This document shows positions 43,020 to 52,135 of a stretch of 64,000 nucleotides of DNA, in pieces. Source of the DNA: Tolypothrix campylonemoides VB511288. GTDB taxonomy: Bacteria > Cyanobacteriota > Cyanobacteriia > Cyanobacteriales > Nostocaceae. The stretch spans positions 452,890-516,889 of the forward strand of contig JXCB02000039.1 in assembly GCA_000828075.3 (NCBI GenBank). Direction: 5' to 3'. The first letter of the stretch is position 1; each line of letters opens with the position of its first letter. A model generated the notes under the pieces. That model was not told the DNA's origin and searched no databases. It saw only the letters and a list, made by a program, of their open reading frames with translations. Position numbers and translations under genes: made by a program.

Positions 43020-44453
43020 TCAAGTTAATCTCTGAGCGGTGATTTTTCGTATATCTTCGGATACTATCTCAGCTTTGTTCGGTGTTAATTCCAGCAATAC
43101 ACGCCAAAAGATTCGAGGAGTAAAAAGTGAAGATGTTGGTTTCAACATATGCATTACCTCAGCAAAAGATTGGCAGATATCTGGTTCTTTAGCAGCTTTT
43201 TGTAAAAGCTGGTAAGTATATCTTTGGATTAATTTATAAACAAACCAAGGCTGGGGTTTAATACCCTTAGTTTTGCTCCAATTTAAGTCTTCTAAAGTTG
43301 GCAGTAACCAAGGATGAGCAATTACTTTGGCTAATTTTTTCTGAAACCGGATTGAAAAGCCAGTCAGTTTGCCTTTCTTGTATTTTTCTTCTTGGAGCAA
43401 ATCATCTAAAGTTAATGCACTTAAAGCTGCTACTGTAATTCCCTGCCCATAAACAGGATTAAAGGCACAAACAGCGTCTCCAAGTGTAATAAAACCATCC
43501 GGCATTTGCGAAAGTTTTTCGTAGTGATAGAGACGGTTTTCTGTTTGACGATAACTGTAAATTTTCGACACGGGTTTTGCAGATTTTATCGCTTCATATA
43601 TTTCTAAACCAGGTAACGTTTTACTAAACTCCAGAAACCCTACTTCATCAGTTGGAGGATAGTCGCCATTAATCCCAATCAAACCAACATGCCAAAGATT
43701 ATTTTCTACCGGATAGATTCCACCACCACGTAGATACGGTGGTCTTGGCCACATTTGAACAGCTTTCCAATCAAATTTGAATTCAGGCGAAGGTTGATAT
43801 AAACGCGATGCATAACCAATTGATGCATCAACTACAGTTTTTTTTGGAGGTATATAACCTATTGTTGCTAACCATTTGTGAGCGCGTGTTGCTCGACCAG
43901 TTGTATCTACAACAAGTTCGGCAAGTAAGGAGTGAATAGACGAGCTGTCATCGTTTTTTCTGTTGTCGCTCCTACACAGTAAGACGCCATTCACCCGTTT
44001 TTGAAGAGCGTCATATAATAACTCAGTGACTTGATGCCCCTCAATAATGTGGAAGCCTTTAAAAGCTTCCAAACGAGATTTGATAGTCCAATCTAGAAGT
44101 GGTCTGCCCAGAAATAGCGTATTTAAATTGAAAGAAAATCTTGGCACTAATTGCGAACCATAAACAATTAATACATCTTTAGGCCAATCTATCTGTACTG
44201 CACCTAAATTCAGAAGTTCTTGCTCAATTCCAGGGAAAAGTGATTCCAAAATGATATTAGCGCGTACCATTAACTGATGGAGTTGATGGGCTTGAGCAAC
44301 TCCTCGGCGAAATTCTGGTTTTACAGGATAAATATCGCGTTCAATGAGTGTGACGCGCTCAAAATGATTGAGTAATATCCTACTGGTTAAAAGTCCGGTC
44401 ATGCTACCGCCAATTACAATGGCGTGATTTAATTTTGTTGTAGTCATCATCAT
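43020..44453 (-). CDS. FAD-dependent monooxygenase, epoxidase-like
   Basis: 477 residues, group A flavoprotein fold. FAD-binding loop VIGGSMTGLLTSRILL then EllRD-type ERDIYP; the second FAD motif is GDAVCAFNPVYGQGITVAALSA. The sequence style, especially FNPVYGQGMT, matches bacterial polyketide/terpene epoxidases such as LasC/MonCI rather than aromatic hydroxylases. No signal peptide, with a basic helical C-terminus. With the adjacent membrane protein and a truncated formyltransferase domain it suggests remains of a natural-product locus. Substrate unknown. Confidence 0.82.
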   Translation of the reverse strand: MMMTTTKLNHAIVIGGSMTGLLTSRILLNHFERVTLIERDIYPVKPEFRRGVAQAHQLHQLMVRANIILESLFPGIEQELLNLGAVQIDWPKDVLIVYGSQLVPRFSFNLNTLFLGRPLLDWTIKSRLEAFKGFHIIEGHQVTELLYDALQKRVNGVLLCRSDNRKNDDSSSIHSLLAELVVDTTGRATRAHKWLATIGYIPPKKTVVDASIGYASRLYQPSPEFKFDWKAVQMWPRPPYLRGGGIYPVENNLWHVGLIGINGDYPPTDEVGFLEFSKTLPGLEIYEAIKSAKPVSKIYSYRQTENRLYHYEKLSQMPDGFITLGDAVCAFNPVYGQGITVAALSALTLDDLLQEEKYKKGKLTGFSIRFQKKLAKVIAHPWLLPTLEDLNWSKTKGIKPQPWFVYKLIQRYTYQLLQKAAKEPDICQSFAEVMHMLKPTSSLFTPRIFWRVLLELTPNKAEIVSEDIRKITAQRLT

Positions 44454-44556
44454 TTTTGAACAGAAGAAAACACTTTAACTAATTCAACGTGCATTCGATA
44501 AAGCCGTAGAGATTGTGCAATTCACAATCTAACCGAACGAAAAAGCGTTCTTGGAG

Positions 44557-44769
44557 TTATAAAGGCTTTTGACTTAAAAATTTTATGAGATTATCTGTTG
44601 GCTTAATATAAGGTATACCTTTATCCTTAGCCCAGTTACTTATCGATGTATGTGAGGAAATAATACCGTAAAGAGTGCAACCTCGATTGAGAAGTAATTC
44701 AGCACATTGAATTGGTAAAGTTCCTTCGCCAATAACAAAACAACTAAGTTGATTTTGATGACGTATCAT
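44557..44769 (-). pseudogene. Truncated formyltransferase domain (NRPS loading-module remnant)
   Basis: About 70 residues: MIRHQNQLSCFVIGEGTLP, IQCAELLLNRGCTLYGIISS, WAKDKGIPYIKP, NLIKFLSQKP. This matches the first third of the formyltransferase domain found at the start of some cyanobacterial NRPS/PKS proteins; the catalytic region and all downstream modules are missing. A stop follows directly. Read as the truncated end of a lost megasynthase gene. Confidence 0.7.
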
Positions 44770-44845
44770 AATTCGTCCAATTATTATTTTGTAATAACAT
44801 CTGCCAGATAATAAATTCATTCAACTATTATTTCTCGCAAATATT

Positions 44846-44917
44846 TTACTTTTCTTACTTTTCTTACTTTTCTTACTTTTCCTACTTTTCTTACTTTTCT
44901 TACTTTTCCTACTTTTT
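44846..44917. repeat. 9-bp tandem repeat (TTACTTTTC)n
   Basis: Eight copies of TTACTTTTC with C-for-T variants at two copies, ending over the stop codon of the minus-strand fragment next to it. Confidence 0.92.
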
Positions 44918-45083
44918 ATTGTCGAGAGCGCTCCAGCAATAAATCGAAACTTGGATTTATTCCTAAAATCTTTACCCGATTAAGTTTCTCCACATGAACT
45001 GAAGGCAATGCTGCCAAGAATTTTTGTAAAACTCGTCTCATCATTTCTCGTGTAGCTACTGGCAAGTTCAATGATTGTCTACC
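44916..45083 (-). pseudogene. Minus-strand C-terminal gene fragment
   Basis: A 55-codon frame, no good start, reading NLPVATREMMRRVLQKFLA, ALPSVHVEKLNRVKILGINP, SFDLLLERSRQ. The composition is protein-like, in contrast to its repeat surroundings, and it lies upstream of the formyltransferase remnant on the same strand. The family is not recognised; it may be the tail of a deleted gene. Confidence 0.35.
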
Positions 45084-45115
45084 CTAGAATTTCAAACTTT
45101 TAGAGAAAATGCAAG

Positions 45116-45142
45116 GACAGTTAAGACAGTTAAGACAGTTAA
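45116..45142. repeat. 9-bp tandem repeat (GACAGTTAA), three copies
   Basis: Three perfect units of GACAGTTAA in the intergenic repeat region. Confidence 0.9.
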
Positions 45143-45437
45143 GAAAAGGTTTAAATAAACTTAACACAATAGCTTAATAGCTTAATACTAACTTCAAAAA
45201 GTGAGCTGCACTCTTAGAACAATTGAACACACTAGCGCCACAGTGCCTGGAAATAAACCGATTACCATTAGACACTGGAGTTTAGACTAAAGCAGGCGAT
45301 CGCGCGGAGCGCACTGCCCCTTGGGCGATCGCTACGCGGTTGCAATGCAAAAAAATGAAGGGATGCTTGTAGTTAGAACAAGCACCCCTTAAGCGGAAGA
45401 TGAGAGAAGCACAACCCTTCGGGTATGCCTTCGGCAC

Positions 45438-45612
45438 GCTACGCGAACGCCAGTCGCTACAACGGGGGGAACCCCAACGCCAGTCGCCTGCGGAGGGAAA
45501 CCCTTCCGAAGTTTGCCCGGAGGGAAACCGACGCCAGTTGCCTGTGGAGGGAAACCCTCCTGCAGCACTGGCTCCTCCTTGCAACTTCTCTCCTGCAGCG
45601 CTGGCTCCGCAA
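45438..45612. repeat. Cluster of CCAGTCGCC-family repeats
   Basis: Three or more degenerate units: ACGCCAGTCGCTACAACGGGG, CGCCAGTCGCCTGCGGAGGG, and GACGCCAGTTGCCTGTGG, each followed by GGAAACCC and spaced by about 30-60 bp, ending in GCAGCGCTGGCTCC words. Family copies elsewhere are at 0.9, 8.8-9.0, 27.5 and 57.2 kb. Confidence 0.85.
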
Positions 45613-45712
45613 CGCGCTGGCGAACCAACTCTCAACAACCGCTATGGATTCTTTTGCCAGATTAAAAGCATTTCGTCAAACCGTAATACTAGTTGAACGA
45701 CTTAAATGTTGC

Positions 45713-46333
45713 TTAGTCTAAACTCCAGTTTTTACGCTTCACGAGTGAACGTATGCCCAAAGCAGACAACATTAAGATGCCTAACATAGAAGCAGGTTCA
45801 GGGACACGCGAAATCGAAGTAAAGGCATTTGTGGAAGATAGGGTAGCCCCTGTGGGAGTATTGATGAGCGCAAATCCGGACGACGGGAGAGTCGTAACTA
45901 AATCGGATAAAGCATTGGAACCCAGGGAATTAGGTAGGTAAGCGAACGTAGCCAAAAATTTAGGATTGCTAGGATTAAAGTTTTTAAAATCATCAAACCC
46001 GATGACGTCTGCAGAAAGCCCACTATTATCTGGTCTCGCTAAATTACTTCCCACTACAATCGAATTGGAAGAACCTTTAAAGATATCTTTTCCGGCATTA
46101 ATAGTATACTCTGGACTCGCGTTTCCATACAAAGTGGCACCGTCGGGTGTCACGCCCGCTTGGATTGAGTCATCAAAGACAAAGTTACCGCTAACTGGCT
46201 CACCAGTTTCTTGAGCGTTGAACTGGAAGCTGAAGTTAAAAAGGGAAGCTTGAGCAGGAGCGCTACTTACAGTTCCCAGCAACGTAAACGCTGCTCCGAC
46301 GGTAGCCATTAATAACTTTTTTGTGGCTTTCAT
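45713..46333 (-). CDS. PEP-CTERM sorting domain protein
   Basis: 206 residues, exported. Signal peptide (KKLLMATVGAAFTLLGTVSSAPAQA), a beta-rich passenger (FNFSFQFNAQETGEPVSGNFVFDD) and a C-terminal PEP-CTERM anchor: VPEPASMLGILMLSALG with basic tail RSLVKRK. GGAGAAG precedes the ATG. The passenger has no named domain; likely an extracellular matrix component. Confidence 0.9.
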   Translation of the reverse strand: MKATKKLLMATVGAAFTLLGTVSSAPAQASLFNFSFQFNAQETGEPVSGNFVFDDSIQAGVTPDGATLYGNASPEYTINAGKDIFKGSSNSIVVGSNLARPDNSGLSADVIGFDDFKNFNPSNPKFLATFAYLPNSLGSNALSDLVTTLPSSGFALINTPTGATLSSTNAFTSISRVPEPASMLGILMLSALGIRSLVKRKNWSLD

Positions 46334-46755
46334 AAGACTTCTCCGAAAAGTGCCAATGCGTCTTTATAAGTGGCTGAAGTGCAAACACGTGAGAAGAAAA
46401 TCAACCAGTTTCCACTTTAAGAATATACTTATGCCTAAAAATAAAAAATGAATTATCTTTAGGAAAATTGAGTATGTTTTTTGTGATTTATAAGAGGACT
46501 AATAGGGCGTTATTGATTTGAAGTATGAAACGCGATTTTTTAAGAATAACGCAGCAAAGCGAAGAATGACAGCATTCATCCCTCGCTTAGGCAACCCCAC
46601 TCGTAGTATCTCGTCAAATTCAGTAAATGCACCCCCACTTAGAGATATTTTGCGGCTAATACAAAACAGAATGCAACAATGCAACTTTGTGTAAGTTCTT
46701 GGGCATAAAACCCGCTATTCTAGGCAATAATTCTGACAAAGCACCTTCAGCCGCC
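46334..46755. other. Intergenic region, no gene seen
   Basis: 422 bp between divergent genes. A minus-strand open frame at 46499-46684 reads as repeat-like sequence and is not called. No structured RNA or operator is recognised. Confidence 0.5.
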
Positions 46756-47721
46756 ATGACTCACCATATTCTCAAAGCCACCAGGGAAACCGTGCATCTG
46801 GGTGGGTTCTCTCATCTTTTAGAACCAGCACTCACTGTTGACTCTGGCGACACAGTTGACGTAGAAACATACACTGGCTACTACCTTTACGACAAAGCAC
46901 CACCGGAGTTTCTCACACCTGCATTTTTGGATATTTGCCAAAATCTTCCCCCAGAACGCAAAGTTGCAGCAGGACCGCATCTACTCACCGGACCAATTTA
47001 CGTGCGGGAAGCGGAACCTGGAGATGTTTTGGAAGTCAAACTAGAAGCAATAACACCCAGTTTACCCGTTGGCTTCAATGCGATTCGTACAGGTTGGGGA
47101 GCGTTACCACATCAGTTTCATCAACCCGCCTTGAGATTTATTCCCCTCAATTTAGAGGAGAACATCGCTGAATTTCCCGAGGGGAGCGGTATTAAAATTC
47201 CCCTTAAACCCTTTTTTGGTATCCTAGGTGTTGCGACTACGGAAGCATTGCGAAACTCAATCCCTCCTGGTCACTATGGTGGTAATATTGATAACCAGGA
47301 ACTACAGGCTGGTTCTAGGATTTTTTTGCCGATTTTCGTTCCTGGTGCCTTATTTTCTATCGGTGATGGACATTCAGCACAGGGAGATGGTGAAGTCAAT
47401 GTCACCGCAATTGAAACTTCTATGAATGGTAAGATTCATCTTAAACTTCGCAAGAATTTGCAATTGACAATGCCAATTGCTGAAACTCCCACAGACATCA
47501 TCACAATGGGATTCGGTCAAACATTAGATGAAGCCCTAGAAATAGCTTTAAAAAACATGATTGACTTTTTAGAGCGCTTCATCAATTTGTCGCCGGAAGA
47601 TGCTTATGTATTGTGTAGTTTAGCCGTCAACTTTCGCATCACTCAAGTTGTCAATAGTCCACAAAAAGGCGTTCATGGAATGCTACCAAAATCGATATTT
47701 TCCTCGAAAATGAATCTATAA
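46756..47721 (+). CDS. Acetamidase/formamidase family protein
   Basis: Hydrolyses short amides such as formamide or acetamide to ammonia and the acid; cytoplasmic. 321 residues from the ATG at 46756: HHILKATRETVHLGGFSHLLEPALTVDSGDTV, TGPIYVREAEPGDVLEVK, HYGGNIDNQELQAGSRIFLPIFVPGALFSIGDGHSAQGDGEV (family core; given as a region). The metal-binding His/Asp pair is in GDGHSAQGDGE. Likely a nitrogen-scavenging role; followed by a half-size TauE protein and a BMP-type binding protein. Confidence 0.92.
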   Translation: MTHHILKATRETVHLGGFSHLLEPALTVDSGDTVDVETYTGYYLYDKAPPEFLTPAFLDICQNLPPERKVAAGPHLLTGPIYVREAEPGDVLEVKLEAITPSLPVGFNAIRTGWGALPHQFHQPALRFIPLNLEENIAEFPEGSGIKIPLKPFFGILGVATTEALRNSIPPGHYGGNIDNQELQAGSRIFLPIFVPGALFSIGDGHSAQGDGEVNVTAIETSMNGKIHLKLRKNLQLTMPIAETPTDIITMGFGQTLDEALEIALKNMIDFLERFINLSPEDAYVLCSLAVNFRITQVVNSPQKGVHGMLPKSIFSSKMNL

Positions 47722-47753
47722 TTAGCCATAATTAGCCATCTACTCACATTTTT

Positions 47754-48125
47754 ATGTCTAATATAGCCATCCAATTGTTGCTTATTGGTTTAGCTGCTGG
47801 GGTTGCAGGAGGTATGTTTGGCATCGGTGGCGGTGCAATTATGGTACCGGCAATGGTGCTTTTAATAGGTATGGATCAAAAGTTTGCCACTGGCACTTCT
47901 ATTGCTGCTCAAATATTGCCAATCGGTATATTGGCAGCGATAGTTTACTATCGAAACGGCAATCTCAATATCAAGTATGCTGTGCTTATTGCAGTTGGTC
48001 TCATAATTGGCAATTTTTTTGGGGCGCTGTTTGCTAATCAGCCCTTTATTAGCAGTGAAACAATGAAAAAGCTGTATGGCATCTTTTTGTTACTCATTGG
48101 TCTGCGGTATTTACTAGTACGCTAA
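47754..48125 (+). CDS. Half-size TauE/SafE family membrane protein
   Basis: 123 residues with four helices: LLLIGLAAGVAGGMFGIGGGAIMVPAMVLLIG is the family half-repeat (GxxGGGxI motif), followed by ATGTSIAAQILP and LIIGNFFGALFA. Only one half of the usual two-fold protein, so it probably dimerises. Possible anion or sulfite/organic acid export; substrate unknown. 33 bp after the amidase gene, so probably co-transcribed, and followed by a terminator. Confidence 0.87.
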   Translation: MSNIAIQLLLIGLAAGVAGGMFGIGGGAIMVPAMVLLIGMDQKFATGTSIAAQILPIGILAAIVYYRNGNLNIKYAVLIAVGLIIGNFFGALFANQPFISSETMKKLYGIFLLLIGLRYLLVR

Positions 48126-48154
48126 CAATAATTAACAATTTCACTTACTTTGGA

Positions 48155-48177
48155 GGGTGGGAAATCCCACCCTTTTA
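48155..48177 (+). terminator. Rho-independent terminator
   Basis: GGGTGGGA-AA-TCCCACCC followed by TTTT after the half-size TauE gene. It ends the amidase-TauE transcript. Confidence 0.8.
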
Positions 48178-48367
48178 TCAATAGAGTTCTTGTAAAAATT
48201 TATTTTTTGTTAGAGGGAACTTATAACTTAGTACGCAGATTACAGTATTTTTTCTGAATTATGTGTTCTTGTTTATTCTGCCAAAGTTTATTTTTAGTTT
48301 GTATAATCGAAATCATTTATATCTCAATTATTTATAACAGTTTGATCTGGTAGACAAATCGATAAAT

Positions 48368-49561
48368 ATGGAACGTCGTAAGTTTCTAAAGTATGCCACT
48401 TTAGCAGCAACTGGCTTTACGTTTGCTGGTTGTAGTGGCAGTAAATCTCAATTACAGAGTGAAGTACCTGTCTTAGCTTCGCCGATGGCGGCGAATGAAG
48501 TTCTCAAGGTAGGATTTGTCTATGTTGGATCTGTGGGTGATTTTGGGTGGACTTATGCCCACGATTTAGGTCGTAGAGAAATGGAGGCAAATCTTCAGCA
48601 GAAAGTGAAAACGACTTTTGTGGAAAATGTCAGCGAAGGTGCGGATGCTGAGAGGGTGATTCGTCAATTGGCATTAGAAGGCAATAAGTTAATTTTTACG
48701 ACTTCTTTTGGCTATATGAACCCCACAATGAAAGTAGCACAAGACTTTCCCAATGTTGTTTTTGAGAATTGTACTGGATACAAACGCGTCAGGAATGTCG
48801 GTACCTATTTGGCACGCTTTGAAGAACCGCGATACCTAACTGGTATGATTGCTGGCAAGATGACAAAATCCAATGTGATTGGTTTTATTGGTTCATACCC
48901 AATTCCTGAAGTCATTCGCGGAATAGGTGCGTTTACGTAAGGACTGCAACAGACAAATTCCAAAGCAAAAGTGAGGGTGGTTTGGGTGCAAAATAGGTAT
49001 GATCCAGCTAAAGAAAGAGAAGCTGCTCAAGCTTTAGTTAATTTAGGTGCGGATGTCCTAACGCAGCATACCGACTCGATCGCTCCTATTCAATTAGCAG
49101 AGGAAAAGGGTATTTATGCTTTTGGCTACAACACTGATATGAGTAGATTTGGTGCAAAAGCTCATCTAACATCAGCTATCAATAAATGGGGAAAATTTTA
49201 TATAGATAAAGCCTTGGCTGTGATCAACGGAACTTGGAAGTCTGAGGAAGTTTGGTATGGAATTGCTCAAGGAATGGTAGATATTTCGCCCTTGAATCCT
49301 GTGGTTCCTCAAGATGTTCAACAATTGGTAATAAGGAAACGCGAGGAATTTATCAGTGGTGTGGCACATCCTTTTGATGGCGCGGTGAAAGACCAAAATG
49401 GTGTGGTGCGAGTCCCTAAGGGTCAGGTGTTGGGCGATAAAGAACAACTGGCGATGGATTGGTATGTTGAGGAAATTGAGGAAGTCAAAACAATTCAAAA
49501 TTCACGCATTCGCTCATTCAAAATTGAAGACGTTTCAGACAGGGATTTTAACCCTGACTGA
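48368..49561 (+). pseudogene. BMP-family ABC substrate-binding lipoprotein, one in-frame stop
   Basis: Two halves in the same frame, separated only by TAA at 48938-48940. Upstream half: lipoprotein signal with lipobox (TGFTFAGC), LKVGFVYVGSVGDFGWTYAHDLGRREME, GNKLIFTTSFGYMNPTM, ARFEEPRYLTGMIAGKM, IRGIGAFT. Downstream half: GLQQTNSKAKVRVVWVQN, DPAKEREAAQALVNLGADV, FGYNTDM. The expected residue at the stop is Gln (CAA to TAA, as in FTQGLQQ). Such proteins bind nucleosides or similar ligands outside the cell. No permease or ATPase gene is adjacent. Either a recent nonsense mutation, a sequencing error, or a readthrough site. Confidence 0.9.
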
Positions 49562-49722
49562 AACGAGGCTACGTGTAGACGTAGGGGTCTTCAACCCTTT
49601 ACTTGACGATAAAACTGTAGTGCAAGTTGCCAGAGTCATTAGACTTAATTTTTTGACAGTAAACATAATGATTACCTACTGTCAATAACTAACTAATCCT
49701 AGGAAAGAAAGCCCCTCATAAA

Positions 49723-49887
49723 GGGAGCATCCCAAAGCAAGCAAAAACCTTACTTACCCTCATCCCCTAACCCCTTCTCCCGTGGGGAGAAGGGGAATAA
49801 GAGTAAGACTTGACTCCCCTCTCCCAAATGGGGAGAGGGGTTGGGGGTGAGGGCAAAATGGCAAGTGTGTAAAATTGGGATGCTCCC
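49723..49887. mobile_element. Short non-autonomous inverted-repeat element, copy C
   Basis: Starts GGGAGCATCCCAAAGCAAG and ends TTGGGATGCTCCC; inner arms CCCTTCTCCCGTGGGGAGAAGG and CCCCTCTCCC...GGGAGAGGGG, with CCCTCATCCCC and GGGGGTGAGGG outside. Flanked by CTCATAAA on both sides (8-9 bp duplication; one base is ambiguous because it may belong to the element). The target is the loop of a GCCCCTC/GAGGGGC hairpin. Confidence 0.83.
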
Positions 49888-49924
49888 CTCATAAAAGAGG
49901 GGCATATATATTGATGCTATTTGC

Positions 49925-50185
49925 TTACTGTGGTGGATTGAAATCGCGAATCAATTCACGCCAGGTGTTACTTCCAACGACTCCATCCGCTGTCAGACTA
50001 TTGTTACGTTGAAACTCTGTAACTCTCTTTTTAGTTGTCTCTCCAAAAGAACCGTCCACACTCAGAGCAAAGCCCAAATATCTCAGTAGCTTTTGCACCA
50101 AAATAACAGCATCGCCAGAGTCTCCTGTTTGTATTTGGGGCAAAGGCTTGACAGCTTGAAGTTCAATATTTTCTAGATTTGACAT
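49925..50185 (-). CDS. Peptidoglycan-binding domain protein
   Basis: 86 residues, a single PG_binding_1 domain: LVQKLLRYLGFALSVDGSFGETTKKRVTEFQRNNSLTADGVVGSNTWREL (helical repeat typical of the fold). No signal peptide is seen. The start at 50185 is supported by AGAGGA about 9 bases upstream. Binds cell-wall glycan; the partner enzyme is not adjacent. Confidence 0.88.
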   Translation of the reverse strand: MSNLENIELQAVKPLPQIQTGDSGDAVILVQKLLRYLGFALSVDGSFGETTKKRVTEFQRNNSLTADGVVGSNTWRELIRDFNPPQ

Positions 50186-50800
50186 GATGAAAATCCTCTT
50201 GATGGTTTTAATCAAATATCTAGGACTTACGCATTGGCACAAATTTGATTGTATGCGTAAAGCCTTACTTGATTTACGGAACAGAAGTTAAGCACTCCTA
50301 CGCGCTTTGCTTCTATATTTTTAATAAATGTAAGCACGCATCAACTTATGCAGTTCTGGAATAGAGATGGAAAAATTCCCAGTATTCTGGTCAAGGCAAC
50401 CCTACATAGCAACTATCCTTGTACTAGTAAGCTGTTGCGCCTATAAGTTGCAAAGCGACAACTAACAAAGTTCTTGTGCGATGGGCTAGACAGCCCGTCG
50501 GTAACAATGCAACTTAAAAGGGCGACAGCTTATCTGGCGCGATGCCAAGAGCATCGAACTGGGGCACCCGCCTCACTAGAATAACCCTTGCGTCCTAATA
50601 ATTAATATGTAGCGCCATATACTATTTGCTAAAGTTTTGTTGTGTAGTATACGCAAAATTACTTAATATGTCTAAACTTACTCTCTTTTTGTCCAATCAG
50701 CTAAGAATCATAGTTAATATAGACTATTAAGTTTTGACCATTGCTGAAATAATCAACATAAGTTAGAAACTTTGAATTTTGCCTGCGTGAATTTTTAATT
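50186..50800. other. Intergenic region, no gene seen
   Basis: 615 bp. Contains scattered short palindromes (for example GGGCTAGACAGCCC near 50483) and a GACTTACGCATTGG...ATGCGTAAAGCC pair that looks like decayed repeat. No open frame with protein-like composition and no RNA gene is seen. Confidence 0.5.
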
Positions 50801-51691
50801 ATGCAACCTCCATCTTTTCAATCAATGACACAACGTTCGGTTCTGAAATTACCGAATGATGCCAGAGTTGCTGTTTCGGTAGTGGTGAATGTTGAACACT
50901 TCACTTTTGGCAAACAGGGGACAGCAATTCAACCTGATTTAAATAGTTATCCAGAAATTGCCAATTATGGTTGGCGCGACTATGGCAATCGAGTTGGGAT
51001 TTGGCGCTTATTTGACTTATTCGCTGAATTAGAAATTCCCGTGACGGCAGCAGTGAACGGCGAAATATGCACACTTTATCCGGAAATTATCGCAGCCATG
51101 CAGCAACATCATTGGGAAGTGATGGCACATGGTCTTAACAATTGTAAAGGTCATAGTGGCATGGATAGGGAAGCAGAAATCGAAATCATTGATAAAACGC
51201 TGAGTTTACTAGAAGAAGCCACTGGAAAAACTCCAAAAGGTTGGTTAACACCTGGGTTTTCAATTACAGAATCAACGTTTGAATTGTTGTATTCTGCGGG
51301 AATTGTTTATACTGCTGACTGGGTAAACGATGACCAACCCTATTGGTATTATTTACCCAACGGACGCTTGCTGGTAATTCCCTATAGTCTCGAGACAAAT
51401 GATATTACCTTATGCCTGAATAACCGATTTTCTGGTGCAGAATTTGCCCAAGCGATAGAAGATCAATTTGACCAACTTTGGTTAGATGGAGAATCTCAAG
51501 GGCGGGTTATGACTATTAGCTTACATCCGTTTATTGTGGGTCAGCCACTACGGTTTAAGTATTTAAAACAATGTTTATTACATATTAAAAATCAACATAA
51601 TACATGGTTGACAACAGGTGAGGGCATTTATGAATGGATGACTGAAACCACAGGAGCCAAGACATCCCAATATGAATCAGACAATGAATAG
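50801..51691 (+). CDS. Polysaccharide deacetylase-fold (NodB) family protein, PuuE-like
   Basis: 296 residues, cytoplasmic (no signal). NodB fold with the features of the PuuE/allantoinase-like subgroup: VSVVVNVEHFTFG, NYGWRDYGNRVGIWRLFDLFAE, VNGEICTLYPEII, WEVMAHGLNNCKGHSGMDREAE, KGWLTPGFSITEST, YTADWVNDDQP, ISLHPFIVGQP. The conserved His in VMAHGLNN and SLHPF fits the family, although the canonical metal Asp is replaced (NVEH). Substrate unclear: allantoin-like or acylated compound. Lies 3 kb after the amidase and near the BMP gene, in keeping with nitrogen scavenging. Confidence 0.85.
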   Translation: MQPPSFQSMTQRSVLKLPNDARVAVSVVVNVEHFTFGKQGTAIQPDLNSYPEIANYGWRDYGNRVGIWRLFDLFAELEIPVTAAVNGEICTLYPEIIAAMQQHHWEVMAHGLNNCKGHSGMDREAEIEIIDKTLSLLEEATGKTPKGWLTPGFSITESTFELLYSAGIVYTADWVNDDQPYWYYLPNGRLLVIPYSLETNDITLCLNNRFSGAEFAQAIEDQFDQLWLDGESQGRVMTISLHPFIVGQPLRFKYLKQCLLHIKNQHNTWLTTGEGIYEWMTETTGAKTSQYESDNE

Positions 51692-52135
51692 AATAAGACA
51701 ATGAATAAAAAGACTAACTACGGCACAAATAAAGTTAACTCATTCAGGCTGTGATTAGTCATTAGTTATTAGTCATTACTAAGAGTAAGCAAGTTTCAGG
51801 CGTTATTACCTTCGCTCTTATTCCATCTGTTTTTTCCTACTTATTTAATATAGCAGGGGACTAGGGACTGGGGACTGGGGACTGGGTGAAAAGTCTTTTT
51901 GTGTCTAGGTTTTATCATCGGTTGATGTCCTAACCACCTTGGCTGTTGCTATAAATAAAGCAAAATATTAAGCAAAAAACTGAAAATGCCAAAAATGGCA
52001 AGATTTCAGTAAAATTACTGATTGACTAAAAGAGCGCTATTTGAAAATATTACGAATGTTCATAAGTCCAGAATTTATGCGGATTTGATGGCAGCAAAAG
52101 TGTAGTCAATAGCAAAACTTACGGACAATAGAATT
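51692..52135. other. Intergenic region, no gene seen
   Basis: 444 bp. A GGGGACT repeat tract (about 51855-51886) and weak TTAGTCATTAGTTATTAGTC heptamer-like words occur. The right half is AT-rich and should hold the promoter of the GerMN gene. No gene recognised. Confidence 0.5.

Larger units (their letters stand above)
44821..45712. other. Repeat-rich region with gene debris
   Basis: About 890 bp holding two 9-mer tandem repeats, a short minus-strand open fragment, a HIP1-rich palindromic block (about 45297-45345), and a cluster of GC-rich dispersed repeats. Several overlapping open frames in 45282-45720 are repeat-encoded and are not called. Confidence 0.7.

Noticed and set aside
45282-45720. 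Several overlapping frames on both strands
   Set aside because: Encoded by clustered GC-rich repeats; the same peptides recur wherever the repeat does.
46499-46684. 61-codon minus-strand frame
   Set aside because: Looks like translated intergenic repeat; no start signal.
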